Origin: JAUIET01 sp964352475
GTDB lineage: Bacteria > Pseudomonadota > Gammaproteobacteria > Pseudomonadales > JAUIET01
Length of the DNA: 64,000 bases
Assembly (NCBI GenBank): GCA_964352475.1
Contig: CAYGSL010000014.1
Coordinates: 1 to 64,000, forward strand
Direction of reading: 5' to 3'
The translations under genes were made by a program, and so were the position numbers. The notes under the pieces are model-generated. The model was not told the DNA's origin. It made no database searches and worked only from the letters and a program-made list of their open reading frames with translations. Of the stretch, positions 16,671 through 25,932 are shown piece by piece. Every line of letters begins with the position of its first letter. The stretch's first letter is position 1.

Positions 16671-17552
16671 CTACAAGGCATCTATTAGAAAACGGGCAAT
16701 TTTCTCGTTAGAAGCATAGAGTACCCCCTCGTGGTTCATAAACGTAGACTCGCTGCGATTGAGTTCTATGGGGTCACCATGGATATTGCTTGCCCAACAC
16801 CCTGACTCAATGGCAATGCAGGCAGTGGCGGCGTAATCCCAGATACTGCCGCCGCCCTGTTCTTCTTTAGGAAGTTTTACATAGCAAGCCGAAGAATGAT
16901 CCATAACCTGACAGGCATTTTTGACCGCGCCATTGCCATACACCCATGTAACGCCCTGCAAGCCAACGTTTAAAGCACAATCGTTCAACGCTTTGCACGC
17001 TGCTTCGTATCCAGTATGTGTTTTGAAACTGGCGTCGGAAAAAACCACCAGAGCTTCCGCTGAGCTATTTTCATTTCCACATGATGCGGGCTCACGATAC
17101 ACACCACGCCCATCTATAGCGTAGATCAGCGTCGCATCTACAGGATCGTACACAACGCCAAGCAATGGCTTGCCTGATTGTGTGACCAGCGCAATTGAAA
17201 CCGCATAGCCATTCCTTCCCTGCACAAAAGCCAAAGTGCCATCCAGTGGATCTACACACCAGAAATAATCAGCTCGTAAGCGCTCAGCAGCGATATTGCC
17301 CTCCATAGAAGACGATTCCTCACCAACGAAAGCAATACCCCATTCTTCAGATATCACTTTTACGCGTTCCCGAATGATCGCTTCGCTGCGAATATCCACC
17401 TCGGTTACGAGCTGCGACGCCTCGCTACTGCCGGCGTCTTTGAAATTTATATCTATGCTGTCAGATGCAACACTTTGAATGAATTGGCCAGCGTCTTGCG
17501 CCGCCTTGATGGCAATGTCACACAGGTCACGTAAAGGTAGAGAGTCACTCAT
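16671..17552 (-). CDS. Inositol-monophosphatase-family phosphatase (CysQ-like)
   Basis: A 293-residue lithium-sensitive phosphatase family protein. Metal-binding motifs are G-E-E-S at 77-80, D-P-L-D-G-T at 101-106, and W-D-Y-A-A-T-A near 239. The family hydrolyses inositol phosphates, 3'-phosphoadenosine 5'-phosphate or sugar phosphates; the long insertion with A-L-V-V-F-S-D-A-S-F and the late W-A-S-N-I-H-G-D favour a CysQ-like or divergent member. It overlaps the upstream kinase-like gene by 4 bases (ATGA), so translation is coupled. Confidence 0.87.
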   Translation of the reverse strand: MSDSLPLRDLCDIAIKAAQDAGQFIQSVASDSIDINFKDAGSSEASQLVTEVDIRSEAIIRERVKVISEEWGIAFVGEESSSMEGNIAAERLRADYFWCVDPLDGTLAFVQGRNGYAVSIALVTQSGKPLLGVVYDPVDATLIYAIDGRGVYREPASCGNENSSAEALVVFSDASFKTHTGYEAACKALNDCALNVGLQGVTWVYGNGAVKNACQVMDHSSACYVKLPKEEQGGGSIWDYAATACIAIESGCWASNIHGDPIELNRSESTFMNHEGVLYASNEKIARFLIDAL

Positions 17553-18532
17553 GACTGAAAACTTTTAATAACACTTTTTGTAAGCTGCTCACTGTAGCCG
17601 TTGATCTTCCAATGCCCAGGACTCCAGCCTTTTAGAAAGCGATGGAAATCCGCCCAGGCGAATGCATAAAGTGCGCGCCACTCTTCCTCCAATTCGGCAA
17701 CATCAATACCGGGCTGCTTCTCAGCAACACAGCGATTCAGCGCCTCAAAATAATGCTCCAGCAGCGGTTTTTCCAACGCTGAGCATTCGCTCTCTGACAA
17801 ACAGCTACCAATAAAATAGGCCAGGTCCTTCATACCGCAGCCGCGACCAACGTATTGAAAATCTACGGCGGACACTTTAGGCGTTGGCTGGTCATCACTA
17901 AAGCAGAAATTCGCCAGCTTGGCATCGCCGTGAACCAAAGTTTGGTAGCGACATTGTTTTAACTGTTGATCAATGAGCGGAGCTGCCTCGCGCAGCGCAT
18001 GGTCTTCAAGGGCAGCCAGTTCGTCCGGCCTGGTATCAAGATGCCAGTAAGTACCACTGGCCCATAAGCCATCTGCCGTGCTTCCCAAAAAACTTGCATG
18101 AAAACTCGCTAGCCAGTTCAAGCATGCGTGAATATCTTCTGTATCTACACTCTCTTTTCTGACATCGAAGCCTGCTGCATCAAGATCACTTAATACAAGA
18201 ATTGTTTCGCCTTCTGGTAAATCAACAGCTAAGCACTCCGGCACCCGGCATTCACTGCCACAACGATTCGCGTATTGTTGATACCAATTCGTTTCTACTT
18301 GATACGAGCGTATTTTGCGCTGGTGAGAAAACGCGGTATTCCAACCGCGCGGATGCGTCTCCGCCTCTGGAAGCTGGATGTGTTTTAGAATCACCGAAGA
18401 ATGCAAACCGCCTTCCAACGAAATACGAACAATCTCGCCGTAGCCGCTCCACAACGACTGAATGACAGTAGCGCTTTTGATCGCCTGCGCGCCCGTTACT
18501 GATAATACAAACTCATGTAGTTTTTCGCGCAT
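17549..18532 (-). CDS. Phosphotransferase, aminoglycoside/choline kinase-like fold
   Basis: A 327-residue kinase-fold protein. Brenner-type motif L-V-H-G-D-A-K-L-A-N-F lies near residue 215, followed by the metal-binding V-D-F-Q-Y-V-G-R-G near 240. The N-lobe has V-I-L-K-H-I near 47 and the hinge T-I-L-V-L-S-D-L-D. It most resembles CHK/EcKinase-like or DUF1679 proteins found with acyl-CoA dehydrogenase and steroid genes. The frame is open 174 bases further upstream, but that would overlap the SDR gene by 139 bases and adds a Cys/Trp-rich, non-family segment, so ATG 18532 is chosen. It overlaps the IMPase gene by 4 bases. A kinase coupled to a phosphatase could act on one small molecule. Confidence 0.85.
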   Translation of the reverse strand: MREKLHEFVLSVTGAQAIKSATVIQSLWSGYGEIVRISLEGGLHSSVILKHIQLPEAETHPRGWNTAFSHQRKIRSYQVETNWYQQYANRCGSECRVPECLAVDLPEGETILVLSDLDAAGFDVRKESVDTEDIHACLNWLASFHASFLGSTADGLWASGTYWHLDTRPDELAALEDHALREAAPLIDQQLKQCRYQTLVHGDAKLANFCFSDDQPTPKVSAVDFQYVGRGCGMKDLAYFIGSCLSESECSALEKPLLEHYFEALNRCVAEKQPGIDVAELEEEWRALYAFAWADFHRFLKGWSPGHWKINGYSEQLTKSVIKSFQS

Positions 18533-18567
18533 GGGTTCCGTAGTAGTACCAAGCTTGTGCGAAGCGT

Positions 18568-19341
18568 TTAGCGCACAACGGTTGTGCCACCATCCACAGG
18601 AATGATCTGCCCAGTAATAAATCCGCCAGCAGCACTGGCAAGCATTATCGCGAGCCCGGCAATGTCCTTCTCTCCGCCCCAGCGCTTTAGGGGAATAGAC
18701 GCACATTCAAGCTCATATTGCTCCTTGCCCACGTACTCAGTCATTGCGGTAAAAAAACGACCGGGGGAAATCGCATTAACTCGAATGTGTTGCGCAGCAA
18801 GCACAGCTGACAGGTTACGGGTGACTTGATGAATAGCCGATTTGCTAGGTGCATAGCTGAGTGTGTCTGTTTCACCGCAAATACCGGCAACAGAACCTAT
18901 ATTGATCACGCTCGCCGTATTTTCCGCACTTGCCCCGTTCGCAAGCAAGGGTGTTAATTCTCGAGTAAGGAAAAACGGCGACTTAACATTCAGGTCCATC
19001 ACTTTGTCCCAACCCATTTCCGGGAAGTTCTCAAAGCTCTCTAACCAGCCACGCCCGGCGTTGTTCACCAGAACATCTATGCTCTCCTCGCGTTCCTTTA
19101 AGGTATTAGCCAAAGCCACGACTTCGTCCATGCTACTGATATCACCAGGCAGAGAAATGCATTCGCCAAACTCAGCCAGTTCCTGAGCAGCCGCATTGCA
19201 CGCTTCGGCTTTGCGCGCGGTGATGTAGACACGTTTTGCACCGGCACCGAGAAACGCTTTGGCCATGTAAAAACCCAGTCCGCGGGAGCCGCCGGTAACA
19301 ACGCAGACTTTATCCTGCATAGAGAAAAGTTCGTTAAGCAT
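18568..19341 (-). CDS. Short-chain dehydrogenase/reductase
   Basis: A 257-residue SDR. The cofactor loop V-T-G-G-S-R-G-L-G-F is at residues 15-24, N-N-A-G-R at 93-97, and the active-site Tyr-Lys in Y-A-P-S-K-S. T-A-R-K at the second strand end favours NADP(H). The C-terminus G-Q-I-I-P-V-D-G-G is typical. It is 12 bases downstream of the patatin gene and 35 bases upstream of the kinase start, forming a four-gene leftward run with patatin, kinase and IMPase. Substrate unknown. Confidence 0.92.
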   Translation of the reverse strand: MLNELFSMQDKVCVVTGGSRGLGFYMAKAFLGAGAKRVYITARKAEACNAAAQELAEFGECISLPGDISSMDEVVALANTLKEREESIDVLVNNAGRGWLESFENFPEMGWDKVMDLNVKSPFFLTRELTPLLANGASAENTASVINIGSVAGICGETDTLSYAPSKSAIHQVTRNLSAVLAAQHIRVNAISPGRFFTAMTEYVGKEQYELECASIPLKRWGGEKDIAGLAIMLASAAGGFITGQIIPVDGGTTVVR

Positions 19342-19353
19342 GTTAACTAGTCC

Positions 19354-20784
19354 TTATGATATTTGTGCGACAGCAGCTTTCTCGTAGCGCTGCAAAATTT
19401 CTCTGAGCGTGCGGCTGATCCGGGTTTGCTGGCGAATCATTTCCAGCTTGGGCCAGGCGCAACGCTCACCGGAGGCAACCAGCTTTAACACCTGCTTCTC
19501 ACCGGGAAAGCCTAGCAACTTCCTGGGGTCTACCAATCTATAATCCGGCAGGATATTGATGTCGCCCACGTAATCCTGATTGATGATCGAACGCATCAGA
19601 CTGGTGGTTTTTGTAATTGGGCCGTTACTAGTATCGGCTCTGTCGATAATCATGGTCACGGCGTTAAACCATTCGCGAGTAGCACGCCTGGCAGCGGTTT
19701 GAAGAAGCCCTAGCGAGGTTTGCTTGCGGTGCCCGTCGGTTACAAAAGGCAGTACGTGAGGATTAGTTTGGCTAACAATGTAGTGATTAACGCCATACAA
19801 TCGCGCCAAGCGCTTGGCCGGCATATCGTCGCTAACAGATCCATCCACCCAACGTCGCGCAGGCAAGTAGCTCTTGCGTTGACCATCATCGTCCAGAGCC
19901 TGCAGTGTAACGGGCGGAAAAATGCCCGGAACGGCGGCAGAAGCCATTACCGCACTTCGAATCAGTACGCTAGGCGAAGTAGTTGCATTGAGCAGCCGGG
20001 AATTCTGATGGGTTTCCGCCGGAGCAATCGACACATTCATTGCTCTGCCCGTTTTTTCAAACGAGCTCTGGAAAGTCAAGTCATCAGGAAGGTAGTGGCT
20101 AAGCACTTCTTCCAAGTCAACCGGGTCGGCAATGCCGCCGCGTCTGGCCGATTCAGGCAATTGCTGGAGGAACGTATCGGCTTGCAGCAGCTCATGCAAT
20201 TCCTCGTCTGTGTAGCTGCAAACAATACTGCCAACAATAGAACCGCCACTGGAGCCCGACATAACCATTGGCAATAAATCTGCCTGGTGCAGAGCCCGCG
20301 CAACGCCCAAGTGAAAATACAACAAAGATCCAGACCCACTCATCATGAATGCCGAGTGGCCAAAACAATGACTGGCACGGCGGAAAAAATCGAGTTTTTC
20401 CTCAGCCGTGATATCACCGCTGTCTTCAACTGCGAGGTGCTCCAGCGTATGAACAATCTCTTCTATGTATTGCTCTATCAGGTGCTTGGTACCTGACAAG
20501 GCATGTCCATACAAGCCAGCACGCCCCATACCGCCCATATTGCCGTGTATGCCTTCGTTTAGCGCGAACAACAAGCCACGATTATTGCGCCTGGCGTTCA
20601 GACTTCTAAGTCGGTCCAGACGTGATCTTATGGAAACGTAATCGTACTGCTTGCTCTGGTCTTGCTTACGCCATCGATCCAGACCCTTATGCTTGTCATG
20701 GGCTTGTGCGGCCTCAAGCCACTCCTGGTAGCTTTCGGCGTTTTTAAGGTCGCGCATTAACTGTTTTTCTTTACCCACAATCAA
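19354..20784 (-). CDS. Patatin-like phospholipase with N-terminal DUF3336
   Basis: A protein of about 476 residues. The N-terminal DUF3336 region (E-S-Y-Q-E-W-L-E-A-A, roughly 14-120) is followed by a patatin domain with nucleophile elbow G-S-S-G-G-S near residue 179 and the dyad Asp in D-G-S-V-S-D-D near 316. Patatins hydrolyse membrane lipids, triacylglycerol or wax esters; pairing with the divergent wax-ester synthase suggests storage-lipid turnover. The start is taken as TTG 20784 because AAGGA lies 8 bases upstream. GTG 20817 and ATG 20757 are alternatives, the latter cutting into DUF3336. Confidence 0.88.
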   Translation of the reverse strand: MIVGKEKQLMRDLKNAESYQEWLEAAQAHDKHKGLDRWRKQDQSKQYDYVSIRSRLDRLRSLNARRNNRGLLFALNEGIHGNMGGMGRAGLYGHALSGTKHLIEQYIEEIVHTLEHLAVEDSGDITAEEKLDFFRRASHCFGHSAFMMSGSGSLLYFHLGVARALHQADLLPMVMSGSSGGSIVGSIVCSYTDEELHELLQADTFLQQLPESARRGGIADPVDLEEVLSHYLPDDLTFQSSFEKTGRAMNVSIAPAETHQNSRLLNATTSPSVLIRSAVMASAAVPGIFPPVTLQALDDDGQRKSYLPARRWVDGSVSDDMPAKRLARLYGVNHYIVSQTNPHVLPFVTDGHRKQTSLGLLQTAARRATREWFNAVTMIIDRADTSNGPITKTTSLMRSIINQDYVGDINILPDYRLVDPRKLLGFPGEKQVLKLVASGERCAWPKLEMIRQQTRISRTLREILQRYEKAAVAQIS

Positions 20785-20884
20785 TCTATATTTCCTTACA
20801 ACGAGTTCGCCTACCACGTTGGGTGCTTTCTACCCAAACCCCGGACTTGATGCATTTAAGCAATCGATCTTGTATCGTTTTATT

Positions 20885-20903
20885 ATGGCATATTCAATGC
20901 CAT
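20885..20903. promoter_or_regulatory. Candidate operator: ATGGCAT-N5-ATGCCAT inverted repeat
   Basis: Perfect 7-bp arms (20885-20891 and 20897-20903) lie between the divergent patatin and wax-ester synthase genes, about 100 bases from the patatin start and 175 from the synthase start. A dimeric regulator could control both genes. No regulator gene is adjacent. Confidence 0.4.
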
Positions 20904-21078
20904 TACAATAAGTAATACTGCAGGTGCCTGCAAACTGAAACACCCACCCAATTACAGAAAGGCAGGCTCACCAGAACCTGCTGTCAGAGATTTTTAAGCC
21001 TAGCGCATTTGACGCGTTGATTGCCCTATAGCACTATCCACCTTATAAGATAAAAACCTGCAGTCGATAAGGCCAGCT

Positions 21079-22623
21079 ATGAAAAAACTCAGTATGGTAG
21101 ACAAGGGCTTCCTGGTGTCAGAAAGCCGGGAAATGCCCATGCACGTTGGTGGGGTCAGCCTGTATACGCTGCCGGATGGCGCTGATGAGCAGGAATTTTT
21201 GCACGATATGGCGCTTAATTTGCGCACGGCAGACGCCTTGCTTCCACCGTTTGGCGATAAATTGAAAACAGGGCGACTGGGCCTTGCCGGAGATGCGTTC
21301 TGGCAACCTGACACCACCCTGGACATGGATTACCACGTTCGCCACTCGGCACTGCCAAAACCGGGTCGTTACCGAGAACTGTTTAATCTGGTCTCCAGGC
21401 TACACGGTACATTGCTTGATAGAAACCGCCCGCTGTGGGAAATCCATCTAATCGAAGGCCTGCAAAACAGACAGTTTGCAGTGTACACCAAGACCCATCA
21501 CGCCGCGGTAGATGGCGCCAGATCGATTCATATCTCCCGCAGCATGCTCTCCGCCGACCCCGATCATGTTCTGTACGAGTCACCTCTTTCGCTACAGTCC
21601 TGGGAGCGTTACAAGGACTCGCTTCGTATGGGCAAGCGCGCGGAGCATTCCGATGAGGAATTACGCAACGTGGCTGACATGCTGAAGTCAAGCTTCGACA
21701 GCAGCGCCAATCTGTATCGTGCTGTAAAAGGTTTCACACAAGCCTGGAGTGGGCGTGGCGGGAACAAGCTCTCCCTGCCGCATTTGAAGGTTCCTAACAG
21801 CTCGCTGAATGGCTCTATAGACGGCGCACGTCGCTTCGTTGCACAAACCTGGCCCTTCGCTCGTATTTACAAAGTTGGCAAGGCCTTTGGCGGTACCTTC
21901 AATGACGCAGTGCTGGCAATGTGCGCCGGCTCGCTGCGCAAATACATGTTCAATCATGCCGAGTTACCCGGGCAATCGCTGAAAGCGATGGTACCGGTTT
22001 CCTTACGTCAGGCGGGAGACGTTGAGTCAGGCAACGCGGTTGCCACCATAAGTGCTGACCTTGCCACTAATATTGCTGATCCTGCAGAACGAATTCAGGC
22101 CATCATAGATTCGGTAAAAGCGGGCAAGGCGTTTTATGAAGGTATGTCGCCCAAAGAAGTCGAACTGGTCAGTATGATTATGCAGACACCTTCTCTCCTG
22201 TTAATGCCGTTAGGGCTGGTATCGCATATGCCTCCTTACAACGTGACCATATCCAATGTACCGGGCATTCGCGAGACCATGTACTGGAATGGCGCTCGCA
22301 TGGACGGATCTTATCCTCTGTCTATCATCACGGATGGCATGGCTGTGAACATAACCCTGGTTACCTACGACCAAAACGTGGACTTCGGCATCATTGCCTG
22401 CAGGCGTTCGGTGCCACAGGTTCAGCGCATGATCGATTACATGGAAGATGCGCTCATTGAGCTTGAAGAAGCGGCTGGCTTCAATGTACCGGCTAAGAAA
22501 GCCAAGGCAAAACCTCGGACAATAACCAAGCCGCGAGCCACAGCAAAACCCAGAGCTAAATCCAAACCAGCAACTAAAAAAAGAGCCCGTAAAAAGGCGA
22601 AGAAAGGCACGCCTGCAGGGTAA
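21079..22623 (+). CDS. Wax ester synthase/diacylglycerol acyltransferase (WS/DGAT)
   Basis: A 514-residue bifunctional acyltransferase that esterifies fatty alcohols or diacylglycerol with acyl-CoA. The catalytic H-H-x-x-x-D-G is at 140-146 (His140, His141, Asp145). Further family blocks are P-L-W-E-I-H-L-I-E-G near 118-127, the N-D-A-V-L-A-M-C-A-G helix near 275, and late N-V-T-I-S-N-V-P-G. The protein sits at the inner membrane and on nascent lipid bodies. Residues about 471-514 are an added Lys/Arg/Ala/Pro tail with about 19 basic residues of 44, unlike the catalytic domain. It is divergent from the patatin gene. Confidence 0.95.
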   Translation: MKKLSMVDKGFLVSESREMPMHVGGVSLYTLPDGADEQEFLHDMALNLRTADALLPPFGDKLKTGRLGLAGDAFWQPDTTLDMDYHVRHSALPKPGRYRELFNLVSRLHGTLLDRNRPLWEIHLIEGLQNRQFAVYTKTHHAAVDGARSIHISRSMLSADPDHVLYESPLSLQSWERYKDSLRMGKRAEHSDEELRNVADMLKSSFDSSANLYRAVKGFTQAWSGRGGNKLSLPHLKVPNSSLNGSIDGARRFVAQTWPFARIYKVGKAFGGTFNDAVLAMCAGSLRKYMFNHAELPGQSLKAMVPVSLRQAGDVESGNAVATISADLATNIADPAERIQAIIDSVKAGKAFYEGMSPKEVELVSMIMQTPSLLLMPLGLVSHMPPYNVTISNVPGIRETMYWNGARMDGSYPLSIITDGMAVNITLVTYDQNVDFGIIACRRSVPQVQRMIDYMEDALIELEEAAGFNVPAKKAKAKPRTITKPRATAKPRAKSKPATKKRARKKAKKGTPAG

Positions 22624-22709
22624 GACAGTTGCTCAACTAGCACTCCGGCGATCAATAAAGCCAAAATGCGTTAGCGGCACACTAGTTTCCGAGCTGCAAA
22701 TTTGTCGAG

Positions 22710-22793
22710 TTAATGCCTGTTAAATTTGCCGGGGCGCTTTTCCATAAATGCCTGCATCGCTTCACTCAAGTCATCCGAATTGAGTGTAGTCAT
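22710..22793 (-). pseudogene. C-terminal remnant of an enoyl-CoA hydratase/isomerase (crotonase) gene
   Basis: On the minus strand, 27 codons read M-T-T-L-N-S-D-D-L-S-E-A-M-Q-A-F-M-E-K-R and end P-G-K-F-N-R-H stop. This matches the standard crotonase C-terminus (compare D-Q-K-E-G-M-A-A-F-I-E-K-R-P-G in the intact hydratase at 54 kb). No upstream part of the gene remains; the sequence further upstream is the leader of the amidohydrolase gene. The frame continues for some codons with no family similarity. It is a decayed or deleted gene end, not a functional product. Confidence 0.75.
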
Positions 22794-22862
22794 AACTCCG
22801 CTGTTACGTGATAATAAGTGCGAACCGCCGCTACCCTAAATCAAAGGCTTAAGATCAAACCA

Positions 22863-24563
22863 ATGAAAATAATCATCCGAATTTTGCTTGCGTCCTTTTT
22901 TCTGGCACTTGCTGCGTGTAACAAGGAAACAGATATCCAGGCACCTGATCTCAGCGCCGATCTTTTCATCAGCGGTGGACCAATTCTTACTATGGATGCA
23001 TCCACGGCAAATGCGGAAGCGGTGATTGTGAAAGCCGGTCAAATACTGGCAGTTGGCGCACTAAGCGAACTGGAAAAATATCGTGCAACTGCCAAACAGC
23101 AGATTAATCTGGAAGGCAACACCTTGCTACCAGGTTTCATAGATGGCCACAGTCACTTTGCACAAGCGATTGCATCGGCCAAATGGGGAAATGTATCTGG
23201 CGCACCGGTTGGCAACATGACCAGCATCGCAGACATTATTGCCGAACTGAAATCTCTCAAGGAAAGAAATAGCGCCAATGATGGTGAGTGGCTGATTGCC
23301 TATGGCTACGACGCCGATACCTTAAGTGACGGGCGTAACATTAATCGTGATGACATCGATGCCGCATTTCCTGATAATCCAGTTGTTTTGATACATGTAT
23401 CTTTTCATGGCGCTGTGCTCAATAGCAAAGGCTTTGAAGCGCTCTCTTATGATGCAAACACACCCACACCAGCGGGAGGAATTATTGTCAGAAGAGATAA
23501 CAGTAATGAACCCTTGGGTTTAGTGATGGAAACTGCCTGGTTTCCCGTTGCGGCAAAGATATTTCAAAGCAGCGCGGAGGAACGACGCAGTAATCTGTTA
23601 ATAGCTCAGCAACATTACGCCGCTAACGGTATTACCACAGCTCAGGATGGCGCGGGGAACATCAAGGACTTTGAGCTTTTCAAAGAAGCCGCCGCAAACA
23701 AACAACTAAAGCTGGATTTAGTGGTATTGGGCGCATTTGGTGAAATACCTCAGTTCATTGAAGAATACCCAGCTTACAAAAACTACAACAATCGGCTAAA
23801 AATTGGCGGCATTAAATTAGTTACCGATGGTTCGCCACAAGGAAAAACCGCCTTTTTTACCGAGCCGTTCCTAACTGGCGGTCCGGGCGGAGAGGAGAAT
23901 TGGCGCGGTGAGCCTTTGTTACCTGCTGCTGAATTCGAAGAACTGTTGGCCACTGTTTATGACGCGAATATACAGGCGTTTGTGCACGCCAATGCCGACG
24001 CGGCAATCGATATGTTGCTCAACGCCCATAAGAAGCTCACCCCAACGCAAGGCGATGACAGCCGAACCGTTATCATTCACTCCCAGTTTACTCGCCCGGA
24101 TCAACTGGAAGATTATGCGCACTACGGTATGGTGCCTTCGTTCTTCAGCAACCACGCGTATTTCTGGGGTGACGTGCATGTTAAGAATCTCGGGGTTAAA
24201 CGCGCTCACTTCCTAAGCCCACTGAAAACAGCTTCGAAATTAGGACTGCATTACACAAACCATAGCGATTATATGGTCACCCCACTCAACCCATTGTTTA
24301 CGGTGTGGTCCGCGGTCAACCGAGTCTCGCGTTCAGGTGCGTTGATTGGCGAGGGCGAGAAGATTAGTCCGGAGAGAGCATTGCGCGCCATTACCATTGA
24401 TGGCGCCTGGCAGTATTTTGAAGAAGGCAGCAAAGGCTCAATAGCGGAAGGCAAACTTGCCGATCTGGTGATTCTTGACGCCAACCCTTTAAGCGTTGAC
24501 CCCATGACAATAAAAGACATCAAGGTGTTAGCCACGTACAAGGAAGGAATCAAAATACACTAG
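22863..24563 (+). CDS. YtcJ-like amidohydrolase lipoprotein
   Basis: A 566-residue amidohydrolase-superfamily protein (amidohydro_3, YtcJ-like). It begins with a lipoprotein signal: I-I-I-R-I-L-L-A-S-F-F-L-A-L-A-A-C with lipobox cysteine near residue 19, so it is probably periplasmic and membrane-tethered. Metal-site motifs include D-G-H-S-H-F near 97-102, an H-x-N-A-D-A motif near 380, H-S-Q-F near 409 and H-S-D-Y near 470. ATG 22863 is used because it begins the signal peptide; the longer frame adds only a basic leader. It is the first gene after the crotonase remnant and overlaps the convergent SDR by 4 bases. Confidence 0.87.
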   Translation: MKIIIRILLASFFLALAACNKETDIQAPDLSADLFISGGPILTMDASTANAEAVIVKAGQILAVGALSELEKYRATAKQQINLEGNTLLPGFIDGHSHFAQAIASAKWGNVSGAPVGNMTSIADIIAELKSLKERNSANDGEWLIAYGYDADTLSDGRNINRDDIDAAFPDNPVVLIHVSFHGAVLNSKGFEALSYDANTPTPAGGIIVRRDNSNEPLGLVMETAWFPVAAKIFQSSAEERRSNLLIAQQHYAANGITTAQDGAGNIKDFELFKEAAANKQLKLDLVVLGAFGEIPQFIEEYPAYKNYNNRLKIGGIKLVTDGSPQGKTAFFTEPFLTGGPGGEENWRGEPLLPAAEFEELLATVYDANIQAFVHANADAAIDMLLNAHKKLTPTQGDDSRTVIIHSQFTRPDQLEDYAHYGMVPSFFSNHAYFWGDVHVKNLGVKRAHFLSPLKTASKLGLHYTNHSDYMVTPLNPLFTVWSAVNRVSRSGALIGEGEKISPERALRAITIDGAWQYFEEGSKGSIAEGKLADLVILDANPLSVDPMTIKDIKVLATYKEGIKIH

Positions 24564-25318
24564 AATCCAGGATGAATCGCCAGTGCGGCGCCGTCCACCA
24601 TCATTTCTGCGCCGGTCATGAAAGTACACTCGTCTGACGACAGGAAAGCGATAGCCGCTGCAATTTCTGAAGGCTCGGCAAAACGATTGAGCGGTGAAGT
24701 TGCAGCAACTGCAGCCATTACCTCGTCGTTAAACGTTGCAGTTATAGCTGTTTTTGTGGCACCCGGTATTACAGAGTTACAGCGAATTTTATAACCTTGC
24801 TGACCGCAATAGGCTGCTATCGATTTGGTCATCATGCGCACGCCGCTCTTTGCCGATGTGTAGGTTACATCGCCAGGCAGCGCAGTAAACGCCGTGGTTG
24901 ACGCAATATTGATGATAGAACCTGAGGAACCCTGAGGGTTTTGTTTCATGATTCGAATCGCATTTTTGCAACCAAGCATGGTACCGGTGAGCAGCACACT
25001 GAGCCCGCGGTTCCAATCGTCCATTTCTATATCTTCTATAGAACGTCCAATCACCAAACCTGCGTTGTTAACAAGAACATCAAGTCGCCCAAACTGTTCT
25101 TTCACGGCATCTGCAATCTCCACCCAACGATCAGCGTCGCTCACGTCGTGCTCAAAAAACGTGGCACCTATATCTGCCGCGTGTGCAGCTCCAGCCTCCG
25201 CTTGAATATCAGTTGCTACAACAATCGCACCGTCATCAATCAAGCGCTGTGCGGTAGCGGCACCTATGCCTGAAGCCGCACCTGTGACTATTGCGATCTT
25301 GCCATTTAAATTGGTCAT
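24560..25318 (-). CDS. Short-chain dehydrogenase/reductase
   Basis: A 252-residue SDR. V-T-G-A-A-S-G-I-G-A-A-T is at about residues 11-22, D-I-Q-A after strand 2 favours NAD(H), N-N-A-G near 85 and the catalytic Y-T-S-A-K-S near 152. It ends F-M-T-G-A-E-M-M-V-D-G-A. A start four codons upstream (25330) is possible; ATG 25318 matches the usual family N-terminus. Its 3' end overlaps the amidohydrolase by 4 bases. Confidence 0.92.
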   Translation of the reverse strand: MTNLNGKIAIVTGAASGIGAATAQRLIDDGAIVVATDIQAEAGAAHAADIGATFFEHDVSDADRWVEIADAVKEQFGRLDVLVNNAGLVIGRSIEDIEMDDWNRGLSVLLTGTMLGCKNAIRIMKQNPQGSSGSIINIASTTAFTALPGDVTYTSAKSGVRMMTKSIAAYCGQQGYKIRCNSVIPGATKTAITATFNDEVMAAVAATSPLNRFAEPSEIAAAIAFLSSDECTFMTGAEMMVDGAALAIHPGF

Positions 25319-25493
25319 ATATTTACGCATCCTTCGACGTTGATATTGCAGACACTGCAGCTGTGAAACCTAAACACCTACCATACACCGCACTACGCAA
25401 AAAGACACGTCCGGTACACAACCCGAATTGAGCGATCAATACGAATTTATGGTAGTGTTCCTGAAATGAAATTGGGCTAGAAAGAGTAACAAG

Positions 25494-25928
25494 ATGGCAG
25501 ATTATATTCCACCCGCACTGGACTGGGTACGTGAGCAAGTGGAGTTGTATGAAAGCAGCGGCGGCACTGAAGGAACTACGCTTCTGGACACGGGTATGCC
25601 CTGCATTCTGGTTATTCACACGGGCAACAAAACCGGCGGAATTCGAAAGATACCTCTAATGCGGGTTGAGGTAGATGGAAGCTACGTACTGATAGGCTCC
25701 ATGGGCGGCCAGCCTAAAAACCCGACCTGGGTATACAACTTGCGCGCCAATCCAGATGTTCAAATACGTGATAAAACTGAACTGTTTACCATGCGCGTTC
25801 GTGAAGTGAGCGACGAACAAGAACGCCAGAGCCTTTGGGCTGCTGCGGCGGAAGCTTACCCCCCGTATGACGATTACCAGGCGAAAACCAGCCGCATAAT
25901 CCCGGTGTTTATTGCTGAGCCAGCTTAG
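25494..25928 (+). CDS. DDN-like deazaflavin-type nitroreductase family protein
   Basis: A 144-residue split-barrel protein with V-I-H-T-G-N-K-T-G-G-I-R-K-I-P-L-M near residues 40-56 and V-L-I-G-S-M-G-G-Q-P-K-N-P-T-W-V-Y-N-L-R-A-N-P near 64-86. The final A-K-T-S-R-I-I-P-V-F is the family C-terminal strand. It differs strongly from the copy at 10.7 kb, so it is not a recent duplicate. F420 or FMN is the likely cofactor. It converges with the ALDH gene with 4 bases between stops. Confidence 0.88.
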   Translation: MADYIPPALDWVREQVELYESSGGTEGTTLLDTGMPCILVIHTGNKTGGIRKIPLMRVEVDGSYVLIGSMGGQPKNPTWVYNLRANPDVQIRDKTELFTMRVREVSDEQERQSLWAAAAEAYPPYDDYQAKTSRIIPVFIAEPA

Positions 25929-25932
25929 TGGC

